64,000 bases of DNA from Streptomyces sp. ERV7 (GCF_001653515.1 NZ_LYOY01000051.1:578001-642000); one strand, 5' to 3'. Counted from the first letter of the stretch, positions 43,205 to 51,057 are shown. Notes: generated by a model not told the origin, from the sequence alone. A program made the numbers and translations.

Positions 43205-43242
43205 CCAAGGGCCGGGGCGACTCCGACCGCTCCGGCCCTTGG
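43205..43242 (+). terminator. Terminator of the collagenase gene
   Basis: CCAAGGGCCGG (43205-43215) and CCGGCCCTTGG (43232-43242) form an 11-bp perfect stem with a GC-rich loop. It starts 10 bases after the stop codon. Confidence 0.8.
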
Positions 43243-43257
43243 CCGTGCTAGAAGAAT

Positions 43258-43269
43258 GTGACATATTAC
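43258..43269. promoter_or_regulatory. Candidate GntR site before the D-hydroxyproline-dehydrogenase-like operon
   Basis: GTGACATATTAC lies immediately before the GTG start at 43271. The nearly identical GTGACATTGTAC occurs at 46129-46140, upstream of the GntR gene. Two copies at these two positions suggest that this regulator controls both. Confidence 0.5.
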
Positions 43270-43270
43270 T

Positions 43271-44455
43271 GTGGTGCCCAAGAGACACCCCCTGGACGCC
43301 GTGATCGTCGGCGCCGGAGTCGTCGGTGCGGCCTGCGCGTACTACGCGGGGCGCTCCGGACTCCGCGTCGCGGTGGTCGACCGCGGTCCCGTCGCGGGCG
43401 GCACCACGGGTGCGGGGGAAGGCAATCTGCTCGTCTCCGACAAGGAGGCGGGCCCCGAGCTCGACCTCGCGCTGCTGTCCACCCGACTCTGGCGCGACCT
43501 CGCTCACGTCCTCCCACCGGAGATCGAGTACGAGCCCAAGGGCGGTCTCGTCGTGGCGCGTGACGAGACCGCCCTCACGGCGCTGCGCGCGTTCGCCGAG
43601 GAGCAGGGCAAGGCCGGCGTGCAGGCGCGGGAGATCACCCCCGAGCGGCTGTACGACCTGGAGCCCCATCTCGCCCCCGGCCTCGCGGGCGGCTTCCGCT
43701 ACGCGCAGGACGCCCAGGTGCACCCCGCCCAGGCGGCGGCCCAACTGCTGCGGGCGGCACGCCAGTTCGGCGCCGAGGTCCATCTGGAGCGGGCGGTCAA
43801 GGAGGTCCTCACCGGGCCGGACGGCCGGATCAGAGGCGTCCGTACCCCGGAGGGCGACCTGCTCGCCCCGGCCGTCGTCAACGCGGCGGGCACCTGGGGC
43901 GGCGAGATCGCGGCCCTCGCGGGCACCTCGCTGCCGGTACTGCCGCGCCGCGGCTTCGTCCTGGTCACCGAACCACTGCCGCGTCTGGTGCGGCACAAGG
44001 TGTACGCCGCCGACTACATCGCGGACGTCGCCAGCGGCTCGGCCGCGCTGCAGTCCTCCGCGGTGGTCGAGGGGACGCCCTCGGGGCCGGTCCTGATCGG
44101 CGCGACACGCGAGCGGGTGGGCTTCGACCGCACCCTGTCGACCGAGGCGTTGCGCCGCCTCGCCGCCCAGGCCGCCGCGCTCTTCCCGGTCCTCGCGGGC
44201 GTCCGCGCGATCCGTACGTACCACGGCTTCCGCCCCTATCTCCCCGACCATCTGCCCGCGATCGGCCCCGACCCCCGGGTGCCGGGCCTGCTGCACGCGT
44301 GCGGCCACGAGGGCGCGGGCATCGGGCTCGCCCCGGCCACCGGTCTGCTGATCGCCTCCGCGCTGCGGGGCGAGCGAACCGCCCTGGACCTGCGTCCTTT
44401 CAGGCCGGACCGGTTCGCGGGGGACGAGCACGAGCACGAGCGGGGGGTCGGCTGA
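43271..44455 (+). CDS. FAD-dependent amino acid dehydrogenase, D-hydroxyproline dehydrogenase beta-subunit type
   Basis: A 394-residue DAO-fold flavoprotein starting with GTG at 43271. DAVIVGAGVVGAACAYYAGRSG is the FAD-binding Rossmann loop, and GHEGAGIGLAPATGLLI near the C-terminus closes the flavin site. It is related to glycine and sarcosine oxidases. The two following genes (a small [2Fe-2S] protein and the remains of an FAD/NAD oxidoreductase) are the partners of the heterotrimeric D-hydroxyproline dehydrogenase of hydroxyproline catabolism, so this is the likely catalytic subunit. Overlap with the next gene is one base. Confidence 0.85.
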   Translation: MVPKRHPLDAVIVGAGVVGAACAYYAGRSGLRVAVVDRGPVAGGTTGAGEGNLLVSDKEAGPELDLALLSTRLWRDLAHVLPPEIEYEPKGGLVVARDETALTALRAFAEEQGKAGVQAREITPERLYDLEPHLAPGLAGGFRYAQDAQVHPAQAAAQLLRAARQFGAEVHLERAVKEVLTGPDGRIRGVRTPEGDLLAPAVVNAAGTWGGEIAALAGTSLPVLPRRGFVLVTEPLPRLVRHKVYAADYIADVASGSAALQSSAVVEGTPSGPVLIGATRERVGFDRTLSTEALRRLAAQAAALFPVLAGVRAIRTYHGFRPYLPDHLPAIGPDPRVPGLLHACGHEGAGIGLAPATGLLIASALRGERTALDLRPFRPDRFAGDEHEHERGVG

Positions 44456-44913
44456 TGAGGAAGGTGTACGAGACGGAGGACGGCGGGCGTTCCGGCGCGC
44501 CGCGTGCCCGGTGGTGGAACAGGTTCACCGGTGACCTGGCACAGAAGGACGCGGCGAGGCCCACCGTCCCGAACGGCACCGCGACCGGGTCCTCGCCCGC
44601 CGCGCCCTCGCCCGCCGCCCTCGTCCGGGCGACGCCCGGGCCCGCCTTCGCCCTCACCTTCGACGGCCGCACGCTCACCGCCCTACCCGGACAGAGCATC
44701 GCCGCAGCCCTCTGGGCCGCCGGGATCCTCTCCTGGCGCACCACGCGCGCGGGGGGCGAGCCACGGGGGGCGTTCTGCGGGATCGGCGCCTGCTACGACT
44801 GCCTCGCCACCGTCAACGGCCGCCCCAACCAGCGCGCCTGCCTCGTCGCGGCCCGCCCCGGCGACGTCATCACCACCCAGGAGGGCACGGGCCATGCCGA
44901 CCTCACCCTCTGA
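44455..44913 (+). CDS. Small [2Fe-2S] subunit (gamma-type, HcnA-like)
   Basis: A 152-residue protein starting at ATG 44455. A 60-residue extension rich in Ala, Pro and Gly precedes the ferredoxin-like domain: FDGRTLTALPGQSIAAALWAAG, then the cluster motif CGIGACYDC, followed by TVNGRPNQRAC, as in the HcnA and hydroxyproline dehydrogenase small subunits. It passes electrons between flavoprotein subunits. The following gene starts inside its last codons. Without an intact third subunit the complex here may be broken. Confidence 0.88.
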   Translation: MRKVYETEDGGRSGAPRARWWNRFTGDLAQKDAARPTVPNGTATGSSPAAPSPAALVRATPGPAFALTFDGRTLTALPGQSIAAALWAAGILSWRTTRAGGEPRGAFCGIGACYDCLATVNGRPNQRACLVAARPGDVITTQEGTGHADLTL

Positions 44914-45290
44914 ACGCGCTGAACGTGCTGAACCCACTGAGCCCGCTGAACTGTCCGACCTCGCCGTCGTCGGTGCCGGGCCCGCCGGGCTCGCCGCCGC
45001 CGTGGCCGCCGCCGACCTCGGCCTGAGCGTCACGGTCCTGGACGCGGGGGAGCGGCCCGGCGGGCAGTTCTACCGGCACCCCGCGCCCGGCCTGGGGGCC
45101 GCCCGGCCCGAGGCGCTGCACCACGACTGGGAGGCGTTCGCCACGCGCGCGTCCCGGCTCGAAGCCCACCGCGCCGCCGGCCGCGTCACCCACCTGGCCT
45201 CCCACCACGTCTGGACGGTCGTACGGGACGCGGCCACGGGGGAGTGGCTGCCGCACGCCGTGGCGAGCGGCCCCGCGGGGCGGTTGCGCC
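44894..45290 (+). pseudogene. Truncated FAD/NAD(P) oxidoreductase (alpha-subunit remnant)
   Basis: The frame starts at ATG 44894 and shows the N-terminal Rossmann domain of the HcnB-type alpha subunit (LAVVGAGPAGLAAAVAAADLG, then GERPGGQFYRHPAPG). It stays recognisable for about 130 residues, to near GEWLPHAVAS. The rest of the roughly 460-residue family is missing. The homology stops near 45290, where another frame takes up an ornithine cyclodeaminase sequence, so a deletion has joined the two genes. The frame itself runs on to 45679 as meaningless Arg/Gly-rich sequence. Confidence 0.82.
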
Positions 45291-45347
45291 CCCGAGCCGC
45301 ACCCGCCGCGCGTCAACCTGCCGGTCGCGGCGGGCGAACTGCTGCTG

Positions 45348-46145
45348 ATGCCCGCCGCCTCCGGGGCGTACGCGGGGGTGAAGATCGCGGGCGTCGCCCC
45401 GGCCAACCCCGCGCGCGGCCTGCCCCGGATCACCGGCAGCTATCTGCTCCTGGACGGTGCGAGCCTGCTGCCGCTCGCGCTCCTGGACGGCGCGGCCCTG
45501 ACGACCCTGCGTACCCCGGCCGTCTCCGCCGTCGCGCTCGCGCACCTGGCGGAGCCGGACGCGGCCCGCCTCGTCCTGTTCGGCGCGGGCCCGCAGGCGT
45601 ACGGGCACCTTCGAGCGGCTCTGGCCGTACGGGAGTTGAAGGCCGTCACCGTGGTCGCCCGCAGCCCCGAGGCCGGTGAGGCGCTGGTGGCGTACGCCCG
45701 GACGCTGGGTGTGGAGGCGTGCGGGGGAACCCCGGACGACGTCCGCGACGCCGACCTCGTCATCTGCTGCACCACCGCCCGCGAGCCGCTGTTCGACGGC
45801 CGTCTCGTCCCGGACACGGCGACCGTGATCGCGGTCGGCTCGCACGAGCCGGGCGCCCGCGAGACCGACTCGGAGCTGGTGCGGCGCTCGGCGGTGTACG
45901 TGGAGTCACGGGCGGTGGCTCTGCGCGAGGCGGGGGACCTGCTGATCCCGCTGAACGAGGGGGCGATCGGGCCCGGCCGGATCGCGGGCACCCTCGCCGA
46001 GCTCGTCAACGGGCGGGCCACCGCTCCACCCGACCGCCCCCGCCTCTTCAAAAGCGTGGGTATGTCCTGGGAGGATCTGGCAGTGGCGGCGGCACTGCAC
46101 CGTGCACGGTGCGACCCGGCAGAGCAACGTGACATTGTACGCTGA
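45348..46145 (+). CDS. Ornithine cyclodeaminase/pyrroline-carboxylate reductase family protein, N-terminally truncated
   Basis: Clear family homology begins near 45291, but no in-frame start codon is seen before ATG 45348, giving 265 residues against about 310-330 for the family. The body is well conserved: GVKIAGVAPANPARGLP near the start, LTTLRTPAVSAVALAHLAEPDA, then the NAD site LFGAGPQAYGHLRA and the C-terminal SVGMSWEDLAVAAALHRA. In hydroxyproline loci, members act as delta1-pyrroline-2-carboxylate reductases. It lacks the N-terminal strands that complete the dimer interface and substrate pocket, so activity is doubtful. It appears to be the downstream half of a deletion fusion. Confidence 0.8.
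   Translation: MPAASGAYAGVKIAGVAPANPARGLPRITGSYLLLDGASLLPLALLDGAALTTLRTPAVSAVALAHLAEPDAARLVLFGAGPQAYGHLRAALAVRELKAVTVVARSPEAGEALVAYARTLGVEACGGTPDDVRDADLVICCTTAREPLFDGRLVPDTATVIAVGSHEPGARETDSELVRRSAVYVESRAVALREAGDLLIPLNEGAIGPGRIAGTLAELVNGRATAPPDRPRLFKSVGMSWEDLAVAAALHRARCDPAEQRDIVR
46097..46112. promoter_or_regulatory. Perfect 16-bp palindrome in the end of the cyclodeaminase gene
   Basis: GCACCGTGCACGGTGC is fully self-complementary and lies 77 bases upstream of the GntR start, next to the candidate operator at 46129. It may be a binding site or chance in GC-rich coding DNA. Confidence 0.3.
46129..46140. promoter_or_regulatory. Candidate GntR autoregulatory site
   Basis: GTGACATTGTAC overlaps the cyclodeaminase stop region, 33 bases before the GntR start at 46174. 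It matches the site at 43258 in 10 of 12 positions. Confidence 0.5.
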
Positions 46146-46173
46146 GCCTCCGCGGATTCACGGAGGAAGTGCC

Positions 46174-46884
46174 ATGGGCGACCTGAAACAGCGCAATCTC
46201 ATCACGGCCCAGGAACGCCTGCGCGACCAGGTCGCCCACGCCCTGCGCGCCGCCCTGGTCGCCGGTGAACTCCGCCCGGGCAACATCTACTCCGCCCCGG
46301 GGCTGGCCGCGGACTTCGGCATCTCGGCCACCCCGGTCCGCGAGGCGATGCTGGACCTGGCCCGCGAGGGGCTCGTCGAACCCGTACGGAACAAGGGTTT
46401 CCGCATCACCGAGGTGAGCGAGCGCGACCTCGACCAGTACACCGAGCTCCGCGCGATGATCGAGGTGCCCACCGTCGGCAGGGTCACCCAGCTGGCGAGC
46501 GTGGAGCAGCTGGAGGAACTCCGGCCCATCGCCGAGGAGATCGTCGCCCACGCCCGCGAGCACAACCTCATCGGCTATCTCGACGCCGACCGCCGCTTCC
46601 ACCTCCAGCTCCTCGGCCTCGCGGGCAACGAGCGGCTCGTCGAGACCGTCGGCGATCTGCGCAAGCGCTCCCGCCTCTACGGACTGACCAGGCTCGACGA
46701 GCGCGGCCAGCTCATCTCCTCCGCCGAGGAGCACATCGAGCTCCTCGACCTGATGGTGGCGGGCGACGAACGCGCCGCCGAGGAGTGCATGGCCCGCCAC
46801 CTGAGCCATGTCCGCTCGCTGTGGGCGCAGGCCCGCGACGAACCGGTGGAGCCGCGCCCCAAGCGCACGCTGGGCAAGCGGTGA
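46174..46884 (+). CDS. GntR-family regulator, FCD (FadR) subfamily
   Basis: A 236-residue regulator starting at ATG 46174 behind GGAGGAAG. Residues 10-80 are the GntR winged helix (LRDQVAHALRAALVAGELRPG, APGLAADFGISATPVREAM). Residues 90-220 form the all-helical FCD effector domain with a metal site (DADRRFHLQLL, EEHIELLDLM, CMARHL). GntR regulators of this subfamily adjoin hydroxyproline catabolic genes in many bacteria and respond to an amino or organic acid. The paired sites at 43258 and 46129 are the likely operators. A strong terminator follows. Confidence 0.92.
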   Translation: MGDLKQRNLITAQERLRDQVAHALRAALVAGELRPGNIYSAPGLAADFGISATPVREAMLDLAREGLVEPVRNKGFRITEVSERDLDQYTELRAMIEVPTVGRVTQLASVEQLEELRPIAEEIVAHAREHNLIGYLDADRRFHLQLLGLAGNERLVETVGDLRKRSRLYGLTRLDERGQLISSAEEHIELLDLMVAGDERAAEECMARHLSHVRSLWAQARDEPVEPRPKRTLGKR

Positions 46885-46940
46885 CCACCGCAGGGTGACG
46901 GCCGCGGTGACTCCCGTACGGTGAGGGCTTCGCGGCGGTG

Positions 46941-46987
46941 AAGGCCCGCGCCCGCACCGGTTCTTGACCGGGCCGGGCGCGGGCCTT
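46941..46987 (+). terminator. Terminator after the GntR gene
   Basis: AAGGCCCGCGCCCG (46941-46954) and CGGGCGCGGGCCTT (46974-46987) form a perfect 14-bp stem. It is 57 bases after the stop. Confidence 0.82.
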
Positions 46988-47028
46988 GATCGACTGGTGA
47001 CGGCCCCGGCCCGGGTTTACGGTCGACA

Positions 47029-47065
47029 AGTGGACGGGATCCGTCCACTGTCCCTCGTACGAGGG
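47029..47065. promoter_or_regulatory. Two consecutive palindromes before the DHA2 efflux gene
   Basis: AGTGGACGG-GAT-CCGTCCACT (9-bp arms in mirror, 47029-47049) is followed two bases later by CCCTCGTACGAGGG (47052-47065), itself fully palindromic. Both lie within 50 bases of the start at 47076, in the position of operators for a TetR- or MarR-type repressor. No such gene is adjacent. Confidence 0.5.
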
Positions 47066-47075
47066 CAGGTCCGCC

Positions 47076-48623
47076 ATGACGAGTTCGCAGCCGACACCCA
47101 CGACCGACACCGCCGCCCCCGACAGCAGAGGCGGCGGCAAGGGGATCGCGCTCCTGGTCATCGCCTCGTGCCAGTTGATGGTGGTGCTCGACATCACCAT
47201 CGTGAACATCGCCCTTCCGCACATCCAGAGCGCCCTGGACTTCTCCACGACCAGCCTGGCCTGGGTGGTCAGCGCCTACACGCTCACCTTCGGCGGTCTG
47301 CTGCTGCTCGGCGGCCGGACCGGCGACATCCTCGGCCGGCGCCGCGTCTTCGTCTTCGGCGTCATACTCTTCGCGATCGCCTCCCTGCTGGGCGGACTGG
47401 CCCAGGACTCCGGCCAGTTGCTGGCCGCGCGCGCCTTCCAGGGCGTCGGCGGCGCCATCGCCTCGCCGACCGCGCTGGCCCTGATCACCACCACGTTCAC
47501 CGAAGGCCCCGAGCGCAACCGGGCGTTCGGCGTCTTCGCGGCGGTCTCCGCGGGCGGCGGCGCGATCGGCCTGCTCGCGGGCGGCATCCTCGTCGAATGG
47601 CTCGACTGGCGCTGGGTGTTCTTCGTCAATGTGCCGATCGCGGCGCTGATCGTGCTCGCCACGCCCCGGCACATCAAGGAGTCCGAGCGCCATCCCGGGC
47701 ACTTCGACCTCCTCGGCGCGCTCACCTCGACACTCGGTATGACCGCGCTGGTCTACGGCTTCATCCGGGCCGCCCAGGAGGGCTGGCGCGACCCGTACAC
47801 CCTGGGGTCGTTCGGCGCCGCCGTGCTGCTGCTCATCGTGTTCGTCCTGGTGGAGCGGCGTTCGGAGCGTCCCATCACCCCGCTGCACATGTTCGCCGAC
47901 CGCAACCGGGCGGGCACCTACGGCATCATGCTGAGCCTCGCCGCCGCGATCTTCGGCATGTTCTTCTTCCTGACCCTGTTCGTGCAGAACGTGCTGGACT
48001 TCAGCCCGCTGAAGGCCGGGCTCGCCTTCCTGCCGGTCAGCGCCGTCATCGCGGTGGGCGCGGGCATCGCCTCGCAACTGCTGCCGAAGTACGGGCCCAA
48101 GCCGTTCATGGTGACGGGCTCGGTGCTGGCCGCCGCGGGACTGTCGTGGCTGACGCTCACCGACATCCACTCCACGTACGCGGGCAGCATCCTGGGCCCG
48201 ATGCTCGTCTTCAGCCTCGGCATGGGCCTGAACTTCGTCTCGCTGACCCTGATGGCCGTCTCGGGCGTACCGGTGCACGAGACCGGCGCCGCCTCGGGCA
48301 TGCTCAACGCCACCCAGCAGGTGGGCGGCTCGCTCGGGCTGTCCATCCTGGTCACCGTCTTCGGCACGGCCAGCCGCAACGAGGCGAGCGACCAGGTGCC
48401 GAAGTTCCTGCGCCAGGCGAACCCCGCCGAGCGCCTGGCGTTCCAGCGCACCGGTCAGCTCCCGCGACCCTGGAGCGACCAGGTGCTCGCCTCCGGGGTC
48501 GCCACCGCCTTCATCGTGGCCGCGATCTTCGCGATCGTGGCGGCGGTGATAGCCCTGCTGGCCATCCAGGTCCGTCCCGCGGACCTGGAACGCCTCCAGG
48601 GCGGAGTGACCCCCGGTCCCTGA
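47076..48623 (+). CDS. DHA2-family (EmrB/QacA-type) drug efflux transporter
   Basis: A 515-residue, 14-helix major facilitator. The DHA2 marks are LDITIVNIALPHIQ in helix 1, GGRTGDILGRRRVF in the loop 2-3 motif, and GGAIGLLAGGILVEWLDWRWVFFVN in the motif C region. It exports hydrophobic drugs or dyes by proton antiport. The ATG at 47076 has a weak ribosome site. Two palindromes just upstream point to repressor control. Confidence 0.9.
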   Translation: MTSSQPTPTTDTAAPDSRGGGKGIALLVIASCQLMVVLDITIVNIALPHIQSALDFSTTSLAWVVSAYTLTFGGLLLLGGRTGDILGRRRVFVFGVILFAIASLLGGLAQDSGQLLAARAFQGVGGAIASPTALALITTTFTEGPERNRAFGVFAAVSAGGGAIGLLAGGILVEWLDWRWVFFVNVPIAALIVLATPRHIKESERHPGHFDLLGALTSTLGMTALVYGFIRAAQEGWRDPYTLGSFGAAVLLLIVFVLVERRSERPITPLHMFADRNRAGTYGIMLSLAAAIFGMFFFLTLFVQNVLDFSPLKAGLAFLPVSAVIAVGAGIASQLLPKYGPKPFMVTGSVLAAAGLSWLTLTDIHSTYAGSILGPMLVFSLGMGLNFVSLTLMAVSGVPVHETGAASGMLNATQQVGGSLGLSILVTVFGTASRNEASDQVPKFLRQANPAERLAFQRTGQLPRPWSDQVLASGVATAFIVAAIFAIVAAVIALLAIQVRPADLERLQGGVTPGP

Positions 48624-48676
48624 GGCCGCCCGGCGGGGACGATCTCAGGGACCGGGGACCCACGCGTGCGTGGTTG

Positions 48677-50203
48677 CTAGATGTCCCGGAAGATCTCGAT
48701 CTGCGCGCCCACCGAGTTGAGGCGCTCCGCCAGCTCCTCGTAGCCGCGGTTGATCACGTACACATTGCGCAGGACCGACGTGCCCTCCGCCGCCATCATC
48801 GCGAGCAGGACCACCACCGCCGGGCGCAGGGCGGGCGGGCACATCATCTCCGCGGCGCGCCAGCGGGTCGGGCCCTCGACGAGCACCCGGTGCGGGTCGA
48901 GCAGCTGGAGGCGACCGCCGAGGCGGTTGAGGTCCGTGAGGTAGATCGCACGGTTGTCGTAGACCCAGTCGTGGATGAGGGTCTTGCCCTGCGCCACGGC
49001 CGCGATCGCCGCGAAGAACGGCACGTTGTCGATGTTGAGCCCGGGGAACGGCATCGGGTGGATCTTGTCGATCGGCGCCTCCAGCTTGGAGGGGCGGACC
49101 GTGAGGTCGATCAGCCGGGTGCGGCCGTTGTCGGCGGCGTACTCCGCGGAGCGGTCGTGGTCCAGGCCCATCTCCTCCAGGACCGCGAGCTCGATCTCCA
49201 GGAACTCGATCGGCACCCGGCGGATCGTCAGCTCCGACTCGGTGACCACGGCGGCGGCCAGCAGGCTCATCGCCTCGACCGGGTCCTCGGAGGGCGAGTA
49301 GTCGACGTCCACGTCGATGTTCGGCACGCCGTGCACGGTCAGCGTGGTGGTGCCGACGCCGTCGACCCGTACGCCCAGCGCCTCCAGGAAGAAGCAGAGG
49401 TCCTGGACCATGTAGTTGGAGGAGGCGTTGCGGATGACGGTGACGCCGTCGTGGCGGGCGGCGGCCAGCAGCGCGTTCTCGGTCACCGTGTCGCCGCGCT
49501 CGGTCAGCACGATCGGGCGGTCCGGCGCGGTCCGCGTCACCTCGGCGTGGTAGATGCCCTCGGTGGCCGTGATGTCCAGGCCGAAGCGGCGCAGGGCGAT
49601 CATGTGCGGCTCGATGGTGCGCGTACCGAGGTCGCAGCCGCCCGCGTACGGCAGCCGGAAACGGTCCATACGGTGCAGCAGCGGGCCGAGGAACATGATG
49701 ATGGAGCGGGTCCGGCGGGCGGCGTCCGCGTCCATGCCGTCCATGTCGAGGTCGGCCGGGGGCACGATCTCCAGGTCGACGCCGTCGTTGATCCAGCGGG
49801 TGCGCACCCCGATGGAGTTGAGGACCTCCAGGAGCCGGAAGACCTCCTCGATACGGGCCACCCGGCGCAGCACCGTGCGGCCCTTGTTGAGGAGGGAGCC
49901 GCAGAGGAGCGCCACACAGGCGTTCTTGCTCGTCTTGACGTCGATGGAGCCGGAGAGACGGCGCCGGCCGACCACCCGCAGATGCATGGGCCCGGCGTAG
50001 CCGAGCGAGACGATCTCGCTGTCGAGTGCTTCGCCGATGCGGGCGATCATCTCAAGGCTGATGTTCTGGTTCCCGCGCTCGATGCGGTTCACGGCGCTCT
50101 GGCTCGTGCCCAGAGCCTCGGCCAACTGCGTCTGTGTCCAGCCCCGGTGCTGACGGGCGTCACGGATGAGCTTGCCGATGCGTACGAGGTAGTCGTCTGA
50201 CAT
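48677..50203 (-). CDS. HTH-MurA fusion: XRE helix-turn-helix plus UDP-N-acetylglucosamine 1-carboxyvinyltransferase
   Basis: A 508-residue protein. Residues 8-66 are an XRE-type helix-turn-helix (IRDARQHRGWTQTQLAEAL, SQSAVNRIERGNQ). Residues 75-508 are the EPSP-synthase-like fold of MurA, which adds enolpyruvate to UDP-GlcNAc in the first step of peptidoglycan synthesis. SKNACVALL holds the Lys-Asn pair (K93, N94) and GGCDLGTRTIEPH the catalytic C190. So the enzyme is probably active, or a sensor of that substrate. It is the second MurA type known in Streptomyces. A palindrome overlaps its own promoter at 50215-50230. It is convergent with the efflux gene. Confidence 0.9.
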   Translation of the reverse strand: MSDDYLVRIGKLIRDARQHRGWTQTQLAEALGTSQSAVNRIERGNQNISLEMIARIGEALDSEIVSLGYAGPMHLRVVGRRRLSGSIDVKTSKNACVALLCGSLLNKGRTVLRRVARIEEVFRLLEVLNSIGVRTRWINDGVDLEIVPPADLDMDGMDADAARRTRSIIMFLGPLLHRMDRFRLPYAGGCDLGTRTIEPHMIALRRFGLDITATEGIYHAEVTRTAPDRPIVLTERGDTVTENALLAAARHDGVTVIRNASSNYMVQDLCFFLEALGVRVDGVGTTTLTVHGVPNIDVDVDYSPSEDPVEAMSLLAAAVVTESELTIRRVPIEFLEIELAVLEEMGLDHDRSAEYAADNGRTRLIDLTVRPSKLEAPIDKIHPMPFPGLNIDNVPFFAAIAAVAQGKTLIHDWVYDNRAIYLTDLNRLGGRLQLLDPHRVLVEGPTRWRAAEMMCPPALRPAVVVLLAMMAAEGTSVLRNVYVINRGYEELAERLNSVGAQIEIFRDI

Positions 50204-50214
50204 GGCGGCAGGTT

Positions 50215-50230
50215 ATCTCACATATGAGAT
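50215..50230. promoter_or_regulatory. Candidate autoregulatory operator of the HTH-MurA gene
   Basis: ATCTCA-CATA-TGAGAT has perfect 6-bp arms and starts 12 bases upstream of the start codon, covering the ribosome-site region. XRE repressors typically bind such sites. The fused HTH is the natural candidate. Confidence 0.5.
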
Positions 50231-50452
50231 GAGATTCCTGTTGGGGTGCGCCGTCCGGGTGGGGTTCGCGTGGGGATCGTGTGCGGAACCCAGGTGAAAC
50301 ACCGTCAGTTCTGATGCTGCGGGGACGGCCGCCGCCCAGCAACCGGAGGGCTCGCGTCCGACTCCACTCGGGTGCGGCTACCCACGTTCGGCCGGTCCAC
50401 TCCGAGTACGCGTACTCATGCCACGCGCGCGTGGCGCGGCTTGGCTGTTCCC

Positions 50453-50848
50453 ATGCCGAAGCAGCTCTCCGCCAGTGTCGAGGACGACAACCTCCGCGCC
50501 GCCGTCGCCCGGTTCGACGACCGGATGCCCAGCCGCTGGACCGCGCCGGTGATCTCCACGGTCCTGACGCTCCCCGCCGCCTTCCTGGCCCTGGTCTTCG
50601 CCGGGCTCTCGCCGATGGCCTGCGACAGCTGCGACCAGGCGCAGAACGCGCGCTTCACACCGAGTTTCGACACCGCCTTCGCCGTCTTCCAGGCCGGTCT
50701 GCTGCTCGCCCTGACGTTGCTGCTGGTGAGCTGGGTGCTGCCGTGGCGGCGGCGCCTCGCGCCCCGCCGCGTCCTGTTCGCCGTGCTCGCCCCGCTCTGC
50801 GTCATCTGTTCCTACGTGACGTTCGTCGCGATGGTCGACTGGCCGTGA
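50453..50848 (+). CDS. Small three-helix membrane protein
   Basis: A 131-residue protein from the ATG at 50453 (MPKQLSASVEDDNLRAAVA). Three hydrophobic segments are visible, near residues 32-54 (TAPVISTVLTLPAAFLALVF), 77-98 (AVFQAGLLLALTLLLVSW) and 105-128. A loop with two cysteines (MACDSCDQAQNARF) lies between the first and second, probably outside. I recognise no family. It is divergent from the HTH-MurA gene and ends about 290 bases before aconitase. Its codon use is normal for the window, so it is likely real. Confidence 0.7.
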   Translation: MPKQLSASVEDDNLRAAVARFDDRMPSRWTAPVISTVLTLPAAFLALVFAGLSPMACDSCDQAQNARFTPSFDTAFAVFQAGLLLALTLLLVSWVLPWRRRLAPRRVLFAVLAPLCVICSYVTFVAMVDWP

Positions 50849-50985
50849 CGACCACGTCGGCCGGCGGTCGCGACGACCGGCCGCCTTCGACCGTTTTCGC
50901 CCCTTCGTGAGGGCATGCCTCGACTACCCCGGGTGTATCAGGGCGCGTGCCCGCGCATGACCAGCGGCCGCCCATGTACTAGAGT

Positions 50986-51003
50986 TATCTCGACATCGAG
51001 ATA
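50986..51003. promoter_or_regulatory. TamR-type operator upstream of acnA
   Basis: TATCTCGACATCGAGATA has perfect 8-bp arms around CA. In Streptomyces the MarR-family regulator TamR (UrtR subgroup) binds 18-bp palindromes at tam, aconitase and other genes of the citrate cycle, and responds to citrate and aconitate. This site has the right length and place; the TamR gene itself is not in the window. Confidence 0.6.
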
Positions 51004-51057
51004 TCTGCCGAGGCGCACCGCGGCCGCACGCATCGTCACAGTGGCGGTAAGGGTGAC

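Noticed and set aside
40813..43281. 822-residue frame antisense to the collagenase
   Set aside because: The plus strand has a signal peptide and an intact zinc site. The antisense frame has no recognisable domain.
48660..48673. CCACGC-GT-GCGTGG as a terminator between efflux and HTH-MurA genes
   Set aside because: The stem is only 6 bp and too short to call with confidence.
46964..50200. 1078-residue plus-strand frame across the efflux and HTH-MurA genes
   Set aside because: It spans two real genes in other frames or strands and its composition is typical of an alternative frame (Arg/His/Gly-rich).
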